Shown: positions 1 to 11,339, numbered from the stretch's first letter. The stretch: 64,000 nucleotides of DNA from Gambelia wislizenii (GCA_030847615.1 JAUMIR010000002.1:241075809-241139808), one strand, 5' to 3'. Numbers and translations: made by a program. Notes: generated by a model not told the origin, from the letters alone.

Positions 1-1150
1 ATACAACACCCTACCTGAGTCAAGACAGTACTTAGGAGAGATGAGAATGAGTGAGTCTACTACCCACCCTGCATCCATGCAGCAGCTGCCTCAAAACTCC
101 AGTTCCCTCCACAGATACAGACACAAAGCCAATGGAAGAGTTTCACATTAAAAAATGTGGTGTGGGATAGTTTCATTCCCTCCCTGCTTTTTAAAATATA
201 CTTTAAATACAGACAGGATACAAAATGTCTGAACTGCACATTTTCTTGATCCAGTTGTATAGGTAGAAAGTGAAGGAAACCTTGTAGAAGTACAGGATTC
301 TTTTTCAGATGAAAGAATTCTGTGGCATCAAGAAGCTTACTACCTCACTAATACAACCGCATCAAAGTCATAATCACAACACTTCTGAATATAAATCGTG
401 GCTGGGGATAAAAGTACAGCAAATATATGTGTCTGTATGTGTTTAACAATAACAAGCAAAAACAAATTTTCAGCTTTTAATTTTTCCCTTCACTGTGGAC
501 TTAGAAAGTAAGATGTGAAGAATGACAGAGTAGTATGGTTTCCATTTTATTGATGGGGAACTCTGGATAAGACCAGGTGCCATTCAGGGAGCGAGAAACA
601 GATTAGTGATCTGAAACCACATTTGACCTTGGCATCCTAACCCCTCACCCCACCCACCCAAACCCTACAGGCTCCCTGACTGCATAGCTGGCTCAAAAAG
701 GGAACAAGAGAAGACAGCAGCAGCCCCCACAAGTCAGAGCAAGGGCCAGGGTCTTCTGCAGCCACTTCTGCTTGGAGATCCCATCTGCATCCTCAATTAA
801 CCTTGCTATCTGGCTGGATTTGCAGCTGTGGGATTATTACAGCCTCCACAGAGCTGGTGCAGCAAAGCACAGAGGCAGCCACATCTTTGCTGTGATTCCA
901 TTCACATGCCCGAGCACTCCACAATGAATAAATCTTTTTTTTTCTTTTTTTTCCAAATTGACTCTGGAAAGCCAAATTCAATTCTCAGAATAAAGTAGGT
1001 TTGCATGCACTGACTTACTCTTGTATAATTGATTCTACTTTCAGCATTCAGCTTTTTAAAGAATTGCCTGGGGAAGGGGGCAGGAATCACAGAACCTACA
1101 GCAGCGGTGTTCAGAGACTGTTCCAGTGAACTCTGGGGCAGAGCTGGCCT
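1..1150. other. No recognisable gene or repeat
   Basis: I see no recognisable gene. The only simple features are a T-rich tract near 930-955 and ordinary AT-rich unique-looking DNA. The short minus-strand frames here have no family resemblance and no splice context I trust. Confidence 0.5.
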
Positions 1151-1159
1151 CACTATTAG

Positions 1160-1583
1160 GAAGAGTCCATTAGAGCTCTAAAACTGTCTGGAAAGGTCCT
1201 GTCACAATACTTTCTCAGGCTCCTTTGGGGGGAACAAGGGAAAGAGCCTTCTAAGTGGCTGCTCCCAGACTTTGGAACTCCCTCCGTAAGATGGCCAGGA
1301 CGGCACCGTTCTTGCTCTCCTTCTCTCAGCAAGTCGAAACATTTTGATGTCATCAGGCTTTTCGGTTGAGTTCTGATGCTTTGTGATACTGCTTTTAAAG
1401 TCTGGATGTGGTCTTTTAATGAATTTTAATGCATTTATAAATTGTTTAATCACTTTTAAAATAGCTCTTATATTTATTAATGACTGTGTATAGTTTTTAA
1501 TTTGCATTGTTTTAAAGTATGCTGTTAATCACCTTGAGCCCTGTTATTGGGAGAAAGGCGGGATATAAATGAATAAAATATAG
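1160..1583 (+). mobile_element. L2-like LINE 3' end, decayed
   Basis: One frame around 1235-1300 reads AF*VAAPRLWNSL, the C-terminal signature (RAFSVAAPRLWNSLP) of L2-type LINE proteins, with an in-frame stop. It is followed by an AT-rich 3' untranslated stretch and the ending GAGAAAGGCGGGATATAAAT, typical of reptilian L2-like tails. It is 5'-truncated and non-functional. The clade name is from memory of consensus features; the coding signature itself is visible in the sequence. Confidence 0.7.
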
Positions 1584-1589
1584 AGAAGG

Positions 1590-2300
1590 AGGAAGCAGCT
1601 ATTTCAGGTACTGTACGTTCTGGGTGTCAATGGGCAACAAACTGGGGTCAAGCAGATATAATGCTCATTTCTGTGCATTAACTCACAATTGCAGCAGTGT
1701 TCATTTGTCTCCACAATTTTTTGTCAAGATCTCTAGTATGGGAAGTTATCCGTGTTTGAAGTTCACATGCAGTATAACCACAAATAAAGATGGTGACTGT
1801 GAGCAAATTACTCGCATTATTATTCTCTAGAGGTTGCCGTCATTGCACAGTTGTTGTTTTCTCCTTAAATCCAAGATGCAGAAGTGTGATCTTCCGCTTA
1901 AAAAACTGTTTTTGTCACTTTACCACTCCGAAATTGCTCACAATCGCTACCACGAAAATCTATGATGGCAGTTCCAGCCATTTCTTCGCTGGCAAGCACG
2001 CCCCCCACATATGTCCAACCAATCATGTTTTGACTTCTGGAATGTGCTCTGCTTCAAATTGGTTGTACAAACAGGTCAGAATGCACATTTCCCTGTATTT
2101 TTTTTTTAAACTTCACAAAAAAACGCAAAGTCTTTTATCACGCAGTACATGGAGTTTTTGCCTCCTCCCTCCCAATATGGCAAATCACCACAGGATCTCG
2201 TTAGGACAAAAGGCATTCTCATTGCATTCAATGAGGAGTTTTCCCAACATCTAGCCAACACCATAGTTATTTACTTTGTTGTTACTGCACTTCCAGTCTA
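1590..2300. other. Unassigned DNA
   Basis: No recognised repeat or gene. A 154-residue frame (1790-2254, +) has no domain I recognise, no CpG island and no convincing splice context; I treat it as chance. Confidence 0.4.
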
Positions 2301-2334
2301 ACCTCTCTGGAGGCAACCACTGAGAAGGTCGTTC

Positions 2335-2424
2335 TCTACCCAGCAGATTGTGTATTCCTGCAAAGCAGAGGGTTGGACTGCATGGCCCTCATGTTCTCTT
2401 CCGACCCTATGATTCTGTGATTTC
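2335..2424 (+). mobile_element. CR1 LINE 3' end fragment
   Basis: It contains the recurrent CR1 3'-end words GGTTGGACTGCATGGCCCT and ends in the ATTCTRTGATT-type octamer typical of CR1 (CCTATGATTCTGTGATTT). The same ending occurs at 37425 and 46310 and, inverted, at 61490. Strongly 5'-truncated. Confidence 0.75.
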
Positions 2425-2842
2425 AATGGCAGTGGCGACGTGCTTGTCGGCTACAAGATGGCTGGCTTTGGGGTATTATGCACCATGAATTGGGTCACTA
2501 GGGGCATCATATGCTGCTCTGCCTCAGGCAACAAAAATGACTTGGGCCCCTTGCTCTGTGATTCTTTGGAAGCTTGCCAGAGATTTTCAGTGAAAGGACT
2601 GGAAATGACAGACAAGATTCCCACAAGACAGCTGGCCCAGCATTACCAATCTTGCACCATATTGCCACACGGCAGCATTGGGCATGTGATAATGAAAGTG
2701 CTCTTTGCTCAGAATGATTAATAGGGAAGGCTAGGAATCCTTCCAGCAGGAACTGAATGTGCCCTCTAAAACATGTCCCAGAATCCTTTGCAGCAGGAAG
2801 GGGTTCCATAGCAGCAAAGTCAGCAGGACATTGTTGGGGAAC

Positions 2843-3090
2843 TTATTCTCTCTCTGTTTGCATGTGTCTTCAAGTCACCTGTTGACTTATGGTGATCCCC
2901 TGCATTTCATAGGGTTTTCTTAGGCAAGGAATACCCAGAGGTGGTTTTGCCAATTCGTTCCTCTGAGACATAGCCTACAGCACCTGGTATTCATTGTTAA
3001 TCTCCCAACCAAGTACTAGCCAGGATTGACCCTGCTTAGCTTCTAAGATCAGACAGAATCTGGTGCCTTTAGGGTATTTAGGCCCTTATT
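2843..3090 (-). mobile_element. 5S rRNA-derived SINE
   Basis: Read on the minus strand, 2998-3065 matches the internal promoter half of 5S rRNA (TCTGATCTTAGAAGCTAAGC, then TAGTACTTGGTTGGGAGA). It is followed by a body ending CAGGTGCTGTAGGCTAT, TCAGAGGAACGAATTGGCAA and a CTTCAAG tail. The head is 5S-like rather than tRNA-like, as in the 5S-Sauria SINE class. The tail region resembles the body of the tRNA-headed SINEs in this window. Diverged and probably inactive. Confidence 0.8.
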
Positions 3091-3196
3091 TTTTTCTACT
3101 GAAAGATTAATTGAAGACCAATGCTGCTAGTAGACAGAGACAGAGCCAATGGTGGGTGGAGCTTGCAGCAGTACAGGATTTTATAGTGCACTCTGT

Positions 3197-3410
3197 GGGT
3201 GCATCTACATGGTAGAAATAATACAGTTTGACACCACTTTAACTGCCATGGCTCCATCCTACAGAACCCTGGGATTTGTAGTTTTGTGAGGCACCGGCAC
3301 TCTTTGGCAGAGAAGGCTAAAGACCTTGTAAAACTACAAATCCCAGGATTCCATAGGATGGAGCTATAGCACTTAAGGTGGTGCATTATTTCAACAGTGC
3401 AGATGCACCT
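3197..3410. mobile_element. hAT-type palindromic MITE
   Basis: Imperfect inverted-repeat element: GGTGCATCTACATGGTAGAA on the left against ACAGTGCAGATGCACC on the right, with the inner arm word ACTACAAATCCCAGG mirrored by CTGGGATTTGTAGT. It is the same family as 27022-27242, which has an 8-bp hAT-size target duplication. No transposase is present and no clear target duplication is visible at this copy. Confidence 0.65.
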
Positions 3411-3969
3411 TGTGTCTCCCCCTCTCTGCTCTCATCTCAGTGCCACTCTATCCCTTCTTTTCATGCCCCACCCTCTTTTCCTCTCTCTGAGGTTTCTGTC
3501 CTACCCCATCCTTCCTCTGCCTTTGTGCCAATCCATCTCTACCTCCCCCTCCATCCCACTTTAAAAACACAGTTTGATTATTTCATACAAACCTAGTCAC
3601 CCATGGGGGGCTGTTAATCCCCTGCAAAGGAAAACAACAACAAATATAAGATTCAGAACTATACCCCAAGCCCGGCAAAGAACATTCCTGAAGATGAAAG
3701 GCAACCATCCTCACTTGAACAAAAGGGAGTCAGGCCATATGTCCAACCATGAAGGACCCTGCGAAAAGAGCTCTGGCATCAAAGATGATTTGGATCCAAG
3801 CCTGTCCAATGTGCAAAAAAACTGATAGCCCCTATGGCCACACAGGGGTCTCAACAGCTGAATCCAAAGAGACTCAAGATGGTGCAGTTGAGTTTTTGCA
3901 AAGCCCCAGAGAAGAAGGAGCTGCCTTTCCTTTGTGGCACTGTGTAATTCTAGATTGATACCACACAAA

Positions 3970-3971
3970 AG

Positions 3972-4001
<30 letters not shown>
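3970..4001. repeat. (GC)n(AC)n alternating tract
   Basis: A GCGCGCGC block runs directly into about eleven CA units. Strict purine-pyrimidine alternation with a GC core is a classic Z-DNA-prone sequence. Confidence 0.95.
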
Positions 4002-4002
<1 letters not shown>

Positions 4003-4405
4003 GTTTTCATTTTCAGAATAGGACATTAAGTTCTGCTAAGGTAAGCAATGGGTCTACTTGGGCTTGGCAAGCTTGACCTACAAAACACCAGCCCTGGGTT
4101 ATTCTTCAGATTCCGCAAAAGCTCTTTCTTCCTCTTCCTCCAGGGTAGGAAGCTGAGCTCTCAGTCTTGGTACTGGATGATCCAAATTGACACGGAATGA
4201 GCTATATTTATTTCACAGCTCTGCCAGCCAAAGGCCATCAACAAAAAGCATAAGTGCCCAAACCTTTTCCCCTTGCTCCCTTTTCTAAACCAAGGTCTGG
4301 GTTGTTGCTGGGTTTGTGGTTGTGCTCTTAGATCACTCCATTTATCCAGGCCCCATGCTGTCTTTCTTCCTACATGTTCAAAAAGGACATCACAGCTCAT
4401 GCTGA

Positions 4406-4443
4406 AAGGAAGGAAGGAAGGCAGGCAGGCAGGCAGGCAGGCA
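4406..4443. repeat. (AAGG)n(CAGG)n tetranucleotide repeat
   Basis: About three GGAA units change phase into about six GGCA units, then decay. A compound microsatellite. Confidence 0.95.
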
Positions 4444-4719
4444 AACAAGTAAGCAGGCTCTGATTCCAACAGCAAACCAAACAAGACCCATCTTGTAGGG
4501 CAACCTGCAAACATTCAGTGTTTAGCATCCTCATCCTCATTAACAAATTAGCTATGGCAAAGGATGGCTACAGAAAACTGGGTTGAGAAATTGGGCAGGG
4601 GAAGCGTGGGCAGCAGCAGGACCAGTTTCGCTTGCCAGTCTTAGTGAGCTGGGCCAAATTCAAGTCAAGCTCCCATGCACTGGTACACCACACCCTGCAA
4701 TGCATTTACTTATGAGAAA

Positions 4720-4925
4720 GAGCTACTGTGGGGCACAGCAGTACAGAGTTTTTGGAGTGTGGACTTTGTTCAAGTCCCCACTGAGCCATGAGACCCATTG
4801 GGTGATCTCAGGCCAGCCACTATCTCTCAGTTTGATCTACCACACAGCATGCATTTCTAGGACAAAGTGGAAGATGAAGATGGGGAGAGCCATTTATGCC
4901 ACCTTATAAATGTAACTCATAAAAC
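4720..4925 (+). mobile_element. tRNA-derived SINE, diverged
   Basis: The head resembles a tRNA-like Pol III box region (GGAGTGTGGACTTTG, GTTCAAGTCCCCACTGAGCC), followed by GGTGATCTCAGGCCAGCCAC and an ending near TATGCCACCTTATAAATG. This layout fits the squamate SINE whose body has GGGCCAGTCAC and a 3' end of YGCCGCCTT...ATAAATG. It differs from the CAACAAC-tailed SINEs elsewhere in the window. Confidence 0.6.
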
Positions 4926-4929
4926 ATAC

Positions 4930-6005
4930 GCAATTCAGTCTAATGGGCTAGGCAAAAAGCAAACCAGGGTATAGCAAAGGCTTCCCACAGCTCAGACTGA
5001 AAATAAATCAATAAATACACAAACAAAGACATGAAGGTGTTCTTTTTTCCATAGAGGGGGAAGCTGAACTTTAGCCCAAGCCTCCCCAAGAGCACACTTG
5101 ATCAACAGTGATTCTCCACTGACCATTATTGTGTGGGTAGATTTGCTGCACTGTAATTATCCTGCCAGGCACCAACATTGCTCACAGGACTTCCATCACC
5201 ACTTTTCACAGCACATTATGATCACCCTCTCCACACTGCATTCCATCCTATGCCCTCCCTCCCTCGCTGCTCCCAGTTCACTGCTGTCATTGTTCATCCC
5301 TCTGTGTGATCCTCTCCCTGGGCACACGCACCGCTCTACCATGGTCCTGCTGCTACCAGACTGTGCTCAGTGGCTTCCCATCCCCTTAAACAAGACCACA
5401 AACTGCTCACCACCATCATTACAACAACCCTCACCCCCATGATGCAAATCCTCTGTTACACACTGGCTCTGAACTCCTCTCACTGGACACATTCATTCCT
5501 CTTGCTGGACACACTGACTTCAGCAGGCCCCCTCACCTCCCATAATGCCTCTGCACTTTGCCCTTGTTCTTTGACTGCTCCCACCATCCTTTCCAGCTGT
5601 CACCATACTGCATGTGTGTGTGTGCACATGCGTGCACACACACGCATGTACAGAGAGAAGTGCCCTGTGTCATCCCCTCCTTATTCTTAGCCATATTTTT
5701 AAAAGCAACGTACTGTACTTTGCCATCTACCTCTTCAAATCCTCCTAATGGCAGATCATGATCCCTCTTCCCGTTTTCAGAGATGTGGGGCAACAAAATC
5801 CACTCATCCAACAAATCCACGATCCTGCTGAAATTTAAAACGGTAGCATCCCAGGTTGCAACACACATCCATAAACTCTGGAAAACTGCTAGATTTCCAG
5901 TTAGGAACTTCCTCACTATAATACCTCACTTGGATTTTGTCAGAATTTCCCACAATGCTGGGAGGTAGCACTAACAAAATTAAACAGACCTATGCTACAT
6001 GCTGA
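4930..6005. other. Unassigned DNA
   Basis: No gene recognised. It contains a TG/CA alternating tract at 5611-5650 that is also nearly self-complementary. The open frames show no known domain. Confidence 0.4.
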
Positions 6006-6007
6006 GT

Positions 6008-6112
6008 TTGTAAGACTTGAGCAGGGCTGTGGATAACAGGGTGACTTGGCAGGTCTCTCATTCACAGAGTCACCCTAAGTTGAAGTGGATTTAATGGCAA
6101 TTAATAACAAAC
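6008..6112 (+). mobile_element. BovB/RTE LINE 3' end fragment
   Basis: The stretch GGGCTGTGGATAACAGGGTG, then CTCATTCACAGAGTCACC and a TAATAACAA-type tail parallels the longer BovB-like copy at 11730-12145 (GGGCTGTTAATAACAGGGTA, CTCATTCAAAGGGTCACC). Only the last ~100 bp remain. Confidence 0.65.
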
Positions 6113-6303
6113 ATCTCACCCATTGGCCACAGGTGAAACAAGCCATGGGTCACAGTGCCATACCATACAATCTCTGTGGGGCATTTCCCACTCCAGGGGC
6201 AAGTCTGGCACCTACCTGGGAAATACTTGGGACTCTGGTCCCATTCCATGTCTTTCTCACACACAAGCTACTTGGCAGCTTGTACCCCAGCACTGAAGCA
6301 AAG

Positions 6304-6306
<3 letters not shown>

Positions 6307-6350
<44 letters not shown>
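6307..6350. repeat. (GA)n microsatellite
   Basis: About 22 uninterrupted GA units followed by shorter GAGAGACA remnants. All frames through it are repeat artefacts. Confidence 0.97.
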
Positions 6351-6359
6351 ATGTAATAC

Positions 6360-8020
6360 AGAGAGAGACACAGAAAAGAGAAACAGAGGAGAGGCTGAGA
6401 TGGAGAATTCAAACCAAGCAAGTAGCCATAGGGGGAAAGAGAGGGAAGGAGGAAAGTAAGCACAGAACTGAGGCAGTGACTGCTTCCCCTACAAGCTCCA
6501 GGCTGCATTTGAGGCCCAACAGTGCAATATACCACCTTCTTTCTCTCCCTCACCCCTTTCCATGACCATTAATAGGATTCCTCACTCCAGTACATACACA
6601 GGTACACACATGTTCTTCTACTGCTGGGAGACAAAATAGGTAACAGCCAACAGTCAAACAGAAGGCTGTAACCCTTAAATAGGAGTGCTAGGCCTATGAA
6701 TGGAAAGGCGATGGTTGGTTTTTTGTTTTTGTTTTTTGTAAAGCTAGCAGACAACCTCACCAAGGAGTCCAATAGGTTGTGCAGGTGGTTCCCAGGTCTC
6801 TATGACAAGGGTATCAGATCAGTAGAGCCACACAAGCAAGAATCCTGTTCCTCCTTAGGGCCACTCTGAGATAAAAGATCTTGACATGTCCAAGAAAGCG
6901 AAAGCAGCAGCAAGTAGCAGCAGTCACCATCACAAGGTGAATTTGGCCCAAAGCACAACAGAGAGCTAGTCAGAAAGAGATCTGGAAGAGGCGACACAGA
7001 GAGAGAAAGAGAGAGAATTGCATGCAAGGTCAGGAAGGGTACCTACAGGGCTGGATGGGGGAGTCCATGAGTGGGAAAACAGCTGGAAGAAAGATGGAGT
7101 TGAAGGACATCATTCTGGGAAGCTGAAGTTATGCTGGTTTTAGTTGTATTTCTGTCCCACGGTCTTTCTTATGCAACATATAATGGAACCATCATTAGCC
7201 CAGGAAGGCTAGCAGGACCCACATTCATTGCTTCTTTTGGGACAAATTAACACTTTGCTCACTTCATGCCAACCCACCCATGAGCCAATGAACAACCTGA
7301 TCGGCAGCCCAGTATCAACAACTACCCAGAATACTATCCTATTCTCTTACCTTCTTTCATTTTCATTTGTGATATCTGCCACTTCTTTACTTCCACCCCT
7401 TTACAAACTGTCTATGCCCCAAGGCAACAGAGATCAAAAAGCTCTCAATTATGTGTCCTGGAATGTGGGTTGGTGGGGGGTGGAATATCTCCCAGTCCAG
7501 GACAGGCTTCCTCTGTGTGCACCTCCTTCAAAGCCTGAACTAATTCTTTCTCTCTCCCCCCCACCCCATCTCCCTCCTCTCTCTCCAAGGCATGTGAAGC
7601 AGGTGAAGCATGCACTGTAGGCAGTTGCCTAGTTTGTCTCTACAGACAATTATAAATAAGTGAAGGAAAATACATGCATACATGCCTGCGCTAGACCTGC
7701 TCTGCAGCCTGGACCTACTCCCACCTGGAAACTTCATAGGCTCATCTGCCCACAGGGACCTTTCTCTTCCCTTCCTGCACTTTCATGGTACCCTCCAGAA
7801 CGGCCTGGAGAAGGAGAAAATAATTATTCTTCCACTGAATACACAAGATCATGCTCTTTGCATTCCAATCAAGTAGTCCAGAATTGTAGTGTTGGCCCCA
7901 AACATTTTGCCATCTGAGACAGAGGACAAGATGGAGCCCTTCTCGCTAAAGAAAGCAAGAGGCAACTGAATTTGACTTTGACACTAGTGACGGGCCAACA
8001 CTCCCAAACATGGCAGAAGG
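6360..8020. other. Unassigned DNA
   Basis: No gene or classified repeat recognised. It is T/C-rich and A/G-rich in patches. The open frames of 60-130 residues overlap one another on several strands and I see no domain in them. Confidence 0.4.
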
Positions 8021-8029
8021 GAAATGGTT

Positions 8030-8125
8030 TTCCCGCTCTTTTGGTTTGGGACTTCAGCTCCCAGAATCCCTTGCCACTGGTGATGCTGGCTGAGCCTTTT
8101 GGGAGCTGAAGTCTAAAACATGTGG
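8030..8125. mobile_element. Short palindromic MITE (CTCCCAGAAT type)
   Basis: Left arm GACTTCAGCTCCCAGAATCC faces right arm TTTTGGGAGCTGAAGTCT around a short core. The same small foldback type recurs at 8255, 11475, 36168, 36395, 38450, 42410, 55290, 61370, 62402 and 63020. Probably a non-autonomous hAT, judged by resemblance only. Confidence 0.6.
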
Positions 8126-8254
8126 AGGGCCAAAAATGGAGAACTAGTGGCTTAGGTAAGCCAGGGTAGGCTTCTTGAAATGTTTAGCTCAGCCCACACT
8201 CAGCATCTGCTGCTGCTCAAAGCAACTGCCTCACTGCATCTTATACAGTGGTAG

Positions 8255-8375
8255 GGAATATCTGGCCTCCCAGATGTTGTAGGGCTGCAACTCCCAACAG
8301 CCCTAGCCAAGCTTCGCCCATAATGAGGGATTATGGGAATTACAGTTCCAACAACATCATTTAGAAAGCCACCCC
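8255..8375. mobile_element. Short palindromic MITE (AACAACAT type)
   Basis: GATGTTGTAGGGCTGCAACT at the left is mirrored by TACAGTTCCAACAACATC at the right, around CCCAACAGCCCTAGCC. Imperfect foldback. Confidence 0.6.
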
Positions 8376-9945
8376 TTATGTAATGACAAGGCAGGCCTAG
8401 CACTGAGTTTGATACTCACAAAGTCCCTAGCATGGGCCAAAATCCTTCCTGGTACCCTTTAGTGAACCTCAGACATGTTGAAAGAAAGCCAGTCTTTAGC
8501 CTCCTGGGATGGAGAGGATGCAACAATGCCTAAAAGAGGGGGACTAATCCGTGTTAAATAACCCTGAACATCCCTTCACCTTGAGGGCTGCTTCCTGTAT
8601 CCTGCTTACAAGAGCTCAAACTCACCCCCTCACCCCAAGCATTCAACTCAAACCTCTATTACAGGATGGTGGAGGAAAGAGAATAAGTCATCCCCCCCCA
8701 CAGAAATACACACACACACACACACATGCACCAAAGCCCTCCCATTTGGGGAGTTTGCCTAGACTAGGATGAGGCCTCTCTCCCAACAGGAAAGGAAAGA
8801 GAAGGAGGGAAAAGAGGAGAAAAAGGAGGAGCGTTTGCCTGCGCGTGGGAACCCCCTCCCTCCATGCACAGAGATCTAGGTCAACACTGATGCTTCAAGC
8901 TTTAGACAGTTTGTCAAAATAAGGGATTCATCTATTCTCTCTCTTTTTTTTTTAACCCTCCCCCCCCCCGCCACCCACCATTGCCAATCTCCTGCCTGCC
9001 TGGCAACGAGCTCTCCTCTACCCCCTCACCCCTACCATCACCACCCCCAGGACTTCAGCTGTTGGTCAAGCAACCCCGGAGAAACGGGGGGTGGGGAGGA
9101 GAGGGAGACCCTTAGGGGAAGGGGCTTCTCCCCTTGCACTTTTTTCACAGAGGGGGGAAAGATCGCCCATAAGAGTTTACACCACTGTTCCCCTCCCGGG
9201 TGCTCCTCTTCTGTCGTGTGGTCACACACACACACACTGCATTGCCAACCTCGCGCATCCTCAGGCTCCATTCCTCTCCTTCTTCCCGCTCCCCCCAGTC
9301 CCGCGGTTCGGAAACAGTTCAGTAACTTCCCCCGTGTGACGCAGCCCTCCGCTGCCTTGGGGTCGAGGGACGCGGCAGTCAACCCTAGAGGGAAGGGGGG
9401 CAGGTTGCCTCGGACCTTTCCCCCCACCCCACCCTACCCCACCCCACATCCAGGGAGGGGAGGCTCTTTGAAGGGCAAGAGGCCACTCCAGATCCAGGGC
9501 TCTTGCCCTTCATCCCCTCACCCTCTCGGATAGGGGGGGACAGCAGCCCTCCCTTCTCAGCCCGGCTTTGGGGAAGGGGAGGCTGGATCCGGCCCACTCG
9601 GGGCAAAGAGGGGGCGGAGGAGACACCAAGTCGGGGTTTCTCAACCAGGCTTCCCCCAGAGGCTGCTAGGGGTTCCTCCAGAGATTGTGGGGGGCAAGCA
9701 ATGGCAGCAGATAGACTAATGTTGAGGCAGGGGGTTCCCTGGGACCTGAACATTATTTCGAGGGTTCCTCGGGATAAAAAGGTTGAGCAAGGCTGCCCTA
9801 AGTCCTTCCCCCCGCCTTGGGGGTCTTTCTGGGGGCTGGGAGAGGCGCTGTCCGGAGGGGGACTAAGTCAGGGGTCTTCTTCAGGAGAAGGGGTCCGTCC
9901 GAGTGGTGGCGGGGAGAGGGAGAAGCCCGAGGCGGCGACACTCAC

Positions 9946-10100
9946 CTAGGATCATCCCTGGCTGGGCTTCTGGCTGCCGGAGCAGCACCTGGCCTCTGAG
10001 GCGAGAGGAACGGCTTCTCCCGCCGCCGCCTCCGTATCCGCTGCGGTGGGGCTGCTTAGCCCTGGCGGTGCGGGGAGCCGGCTAAGCTAGAGGAGGGCAG
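9946..10100 (-). other. Candidate first exon ending at a consensus donor
   Basis: On the minus strand the island contains CCAGGGATGATCCTAG followed immediately by GTGAGTGTC, an excellent 5' splice site. An ATG three codons before the donor would leave a first exon with only a few coding residues (M-I-L-...). This arrangement, CpG-rich leader, ATG and GTGAGT, is typical of vertebrate first exons. No downstream exon is recognisable leftward in the window, so the gene, if real, has a long first intron or this is a false donor. Confidence 0.3.
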
Positions 10101-10368
10101 CGGCGGAGGCACGACGGCTGGGTGTGTATGTGGGTGTGTGTGTGTCGCTGAGAGGGAGAGCGGGAAAGAGCGCCCACCCAGAGGGAAAGGGGGCATCGCC
10201 AAAAAAGATGTCAGCCCAGCCCCGCCGCACCAGCAGCCCCTCCGCTCGGCACCCGGCGGCTCGCGCGCTCGCTGGCTGGCTGGCTGGCAGGCTCGCTCTC
10301 TCCCGGCTTTCCTCCCGCGCGCTCGGCCGGCCGGCTGGCTGGCTGGCGCGCGCCCTCCCCGCTTTGCG

Positions 10369-10399
10369 ATTGGCTACGGAGCCCACTCCGGCACCCAAT
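10369..10399. promoter_or_regulatory. Facing CCAAT boxes (NF-Y-like)
   Basis: ATTGG at 10369-10373 (a CCAAT box on the minus strand) and CCAAT at 10395-10399 (plus strand) lie 21 bp apart inside the CpG island. Paired CCAAT boxes in TATA-less islands are typical NF-Y sites and common in bidirectional promoters. Confidence 0.5.
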
Positions 10400-10624
10400 C
10401 AGAAAAGAGAGGGGGGAAAAAGGGATGGAGAAGGGTCTTGGTCACCCTCCTCTCCTTCGCCTTCTTCTTCTTCTTCTTCCCTGCTGCCCGCGGAGAAGTC
10501 TGGCTGGCTGCTCCCCTCCCTCTCCGCAGTGGCAGGTAAAGCGCACCTTTGCCACGCGCCGGGGCACGCGCGCCAGCCTCTCTCACACACACACACGCAG
10601 AGGGGGAAGCGCGCGTGCACGCCC

Positions 10625-10650
10625 GCAGGCAGGCAGGCAGGCAGGCAGGC
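10625..10650. repeat. (GCAG)n microsatellite
   Basis: About six GGCA units inside the CpG island. Confidence 0.95.
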
Positions 10651-10762
10651 ACCCCCGCCCGCTGCAAGGACAGGAGGAGGGCCGGCTGCGAAGCACACAA
10701 ATACACAAACAGCACCAACCTCTGCAGGGAGAGGAGGAGGAGGCGAGAGCCGCACGGACCCC

Positions 10763-10788
10763 AGAGAGAGAGAGAGAGAGAGAGAGAA
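10763..10788. repeat. (GA)n microsatellite
   Basis: About a dozen GA units inside the CpG island. Confidence 0.95.
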
Positions 10789-10859
10789 TAAGAGGCGCGC
10801 TTGTTCACACTTGTGCACGAGAAATCTGCGGGGACGGGAAGGAGATCGCGAATCCTAAG

Positions 10860-11330
10860 CCGGGCAAGCAGCACGGCCAGCCTTCCAAGACTTTTGAATT
10901 CAAGGACTATTTCTGCATGGAAAGAGCCCGACACTGGAAGACTGGAGATCTCACCATGGAGAAGTGGTGGTGGTGGTGGGGTCCAGAGAATGGGACGCAT
11001 CGTTAATGGAGAAACTCACCTATACCGTGGCAAAAACCAGAGGAATAAAGACAAACACGACATTCCAGGAGGACTGAATGCCTTTTATTGACTACATTAA
11101 CAATCCATCACAGTGGTTCAAAACCCCTGAGGAACATCGAGATCTTTGCAGAGACACTCTTTCTTCCGACACACTTACCTAAGAAACTAGAACTGAGATA
11201 ACAGGGTCACACTCAATCAAACACACTCAATCCTTTATGTCATATGTCCCATTGTCATGTTACACATTGCTTATATGTTTGACTTGAATGTTTTGCTATC
11301 TTAAATAAAAAACTAATTATAAAAAAAGTC
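10860..11330 (+). other. Possible transcribed leader / non-coding unit
   Basis: Downstream of the island, low-repeat DNA runs to AATAAA at about 11303 followed by an A-rich stretch. A short frame with a good start context (CACCATGG at 10956) encodes M-E-K, five tryptophans and eight more residues before TAA at 11004; the (TGG)5 run makes it look accidental. The opposite strand has a strong donor (TTAGGTAAGTGTG, about 11175). I cannot say which strand, if either, is transcribed. Confidence 0.2.
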
Positions 11331-11339
11331 TTCTGTGTT

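Larger units (their letters stand above)
3420..4700. other. Unassigned DNA with simple repeats
   Basis: No gene recognised. Short frames overlap but resemble nothing known. Two simple repeats inside are listed separately. Confidence 0.4.
9040..10900. promoter_or_regulatory. CpG island, candidate promoter
   Basis: This is the longest GC- and CpG-rich interval in the window, with abundant CGCG, CCGCCGCC and GGCGGC motifs against an AT-rich background, most concentrated at 9890-10900. Such unmethylated-looking islands in vertebrates usually mark housekeeping or developmental promoters. It contains facing CCAAT boxes (10369-10399), good splice donors on the minus strand (near 9946 and 11175) and a weaker one on the plus strand (near 10535). 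No TATA box stands out. The 100-244-residue frames here are open because of base composition. I infer a promoter; the gene is not identified. Confidence 0.7.

Noticed and set aside
2998..3065. Functional 5S rRNA gene
   Set aside because: Only the 5' portion matches, with substitutions, and it is fused to a SINE body; the same fusion recurs at 19.3 kb.
10124..11000. Frames of 193-244 residues in the CpG island
   Set aside because: GC-rich DNA has few stop codons; the proteins are low-complexity (Arg, Pro, Ser, Ala runs) and overlap in several frames.
10956..11006. Small frame with good Kozak and five tryptophans
   Set aside because: The tryptophans come from a (TGG)n run and the rest has no known similarity; more likely accidental.
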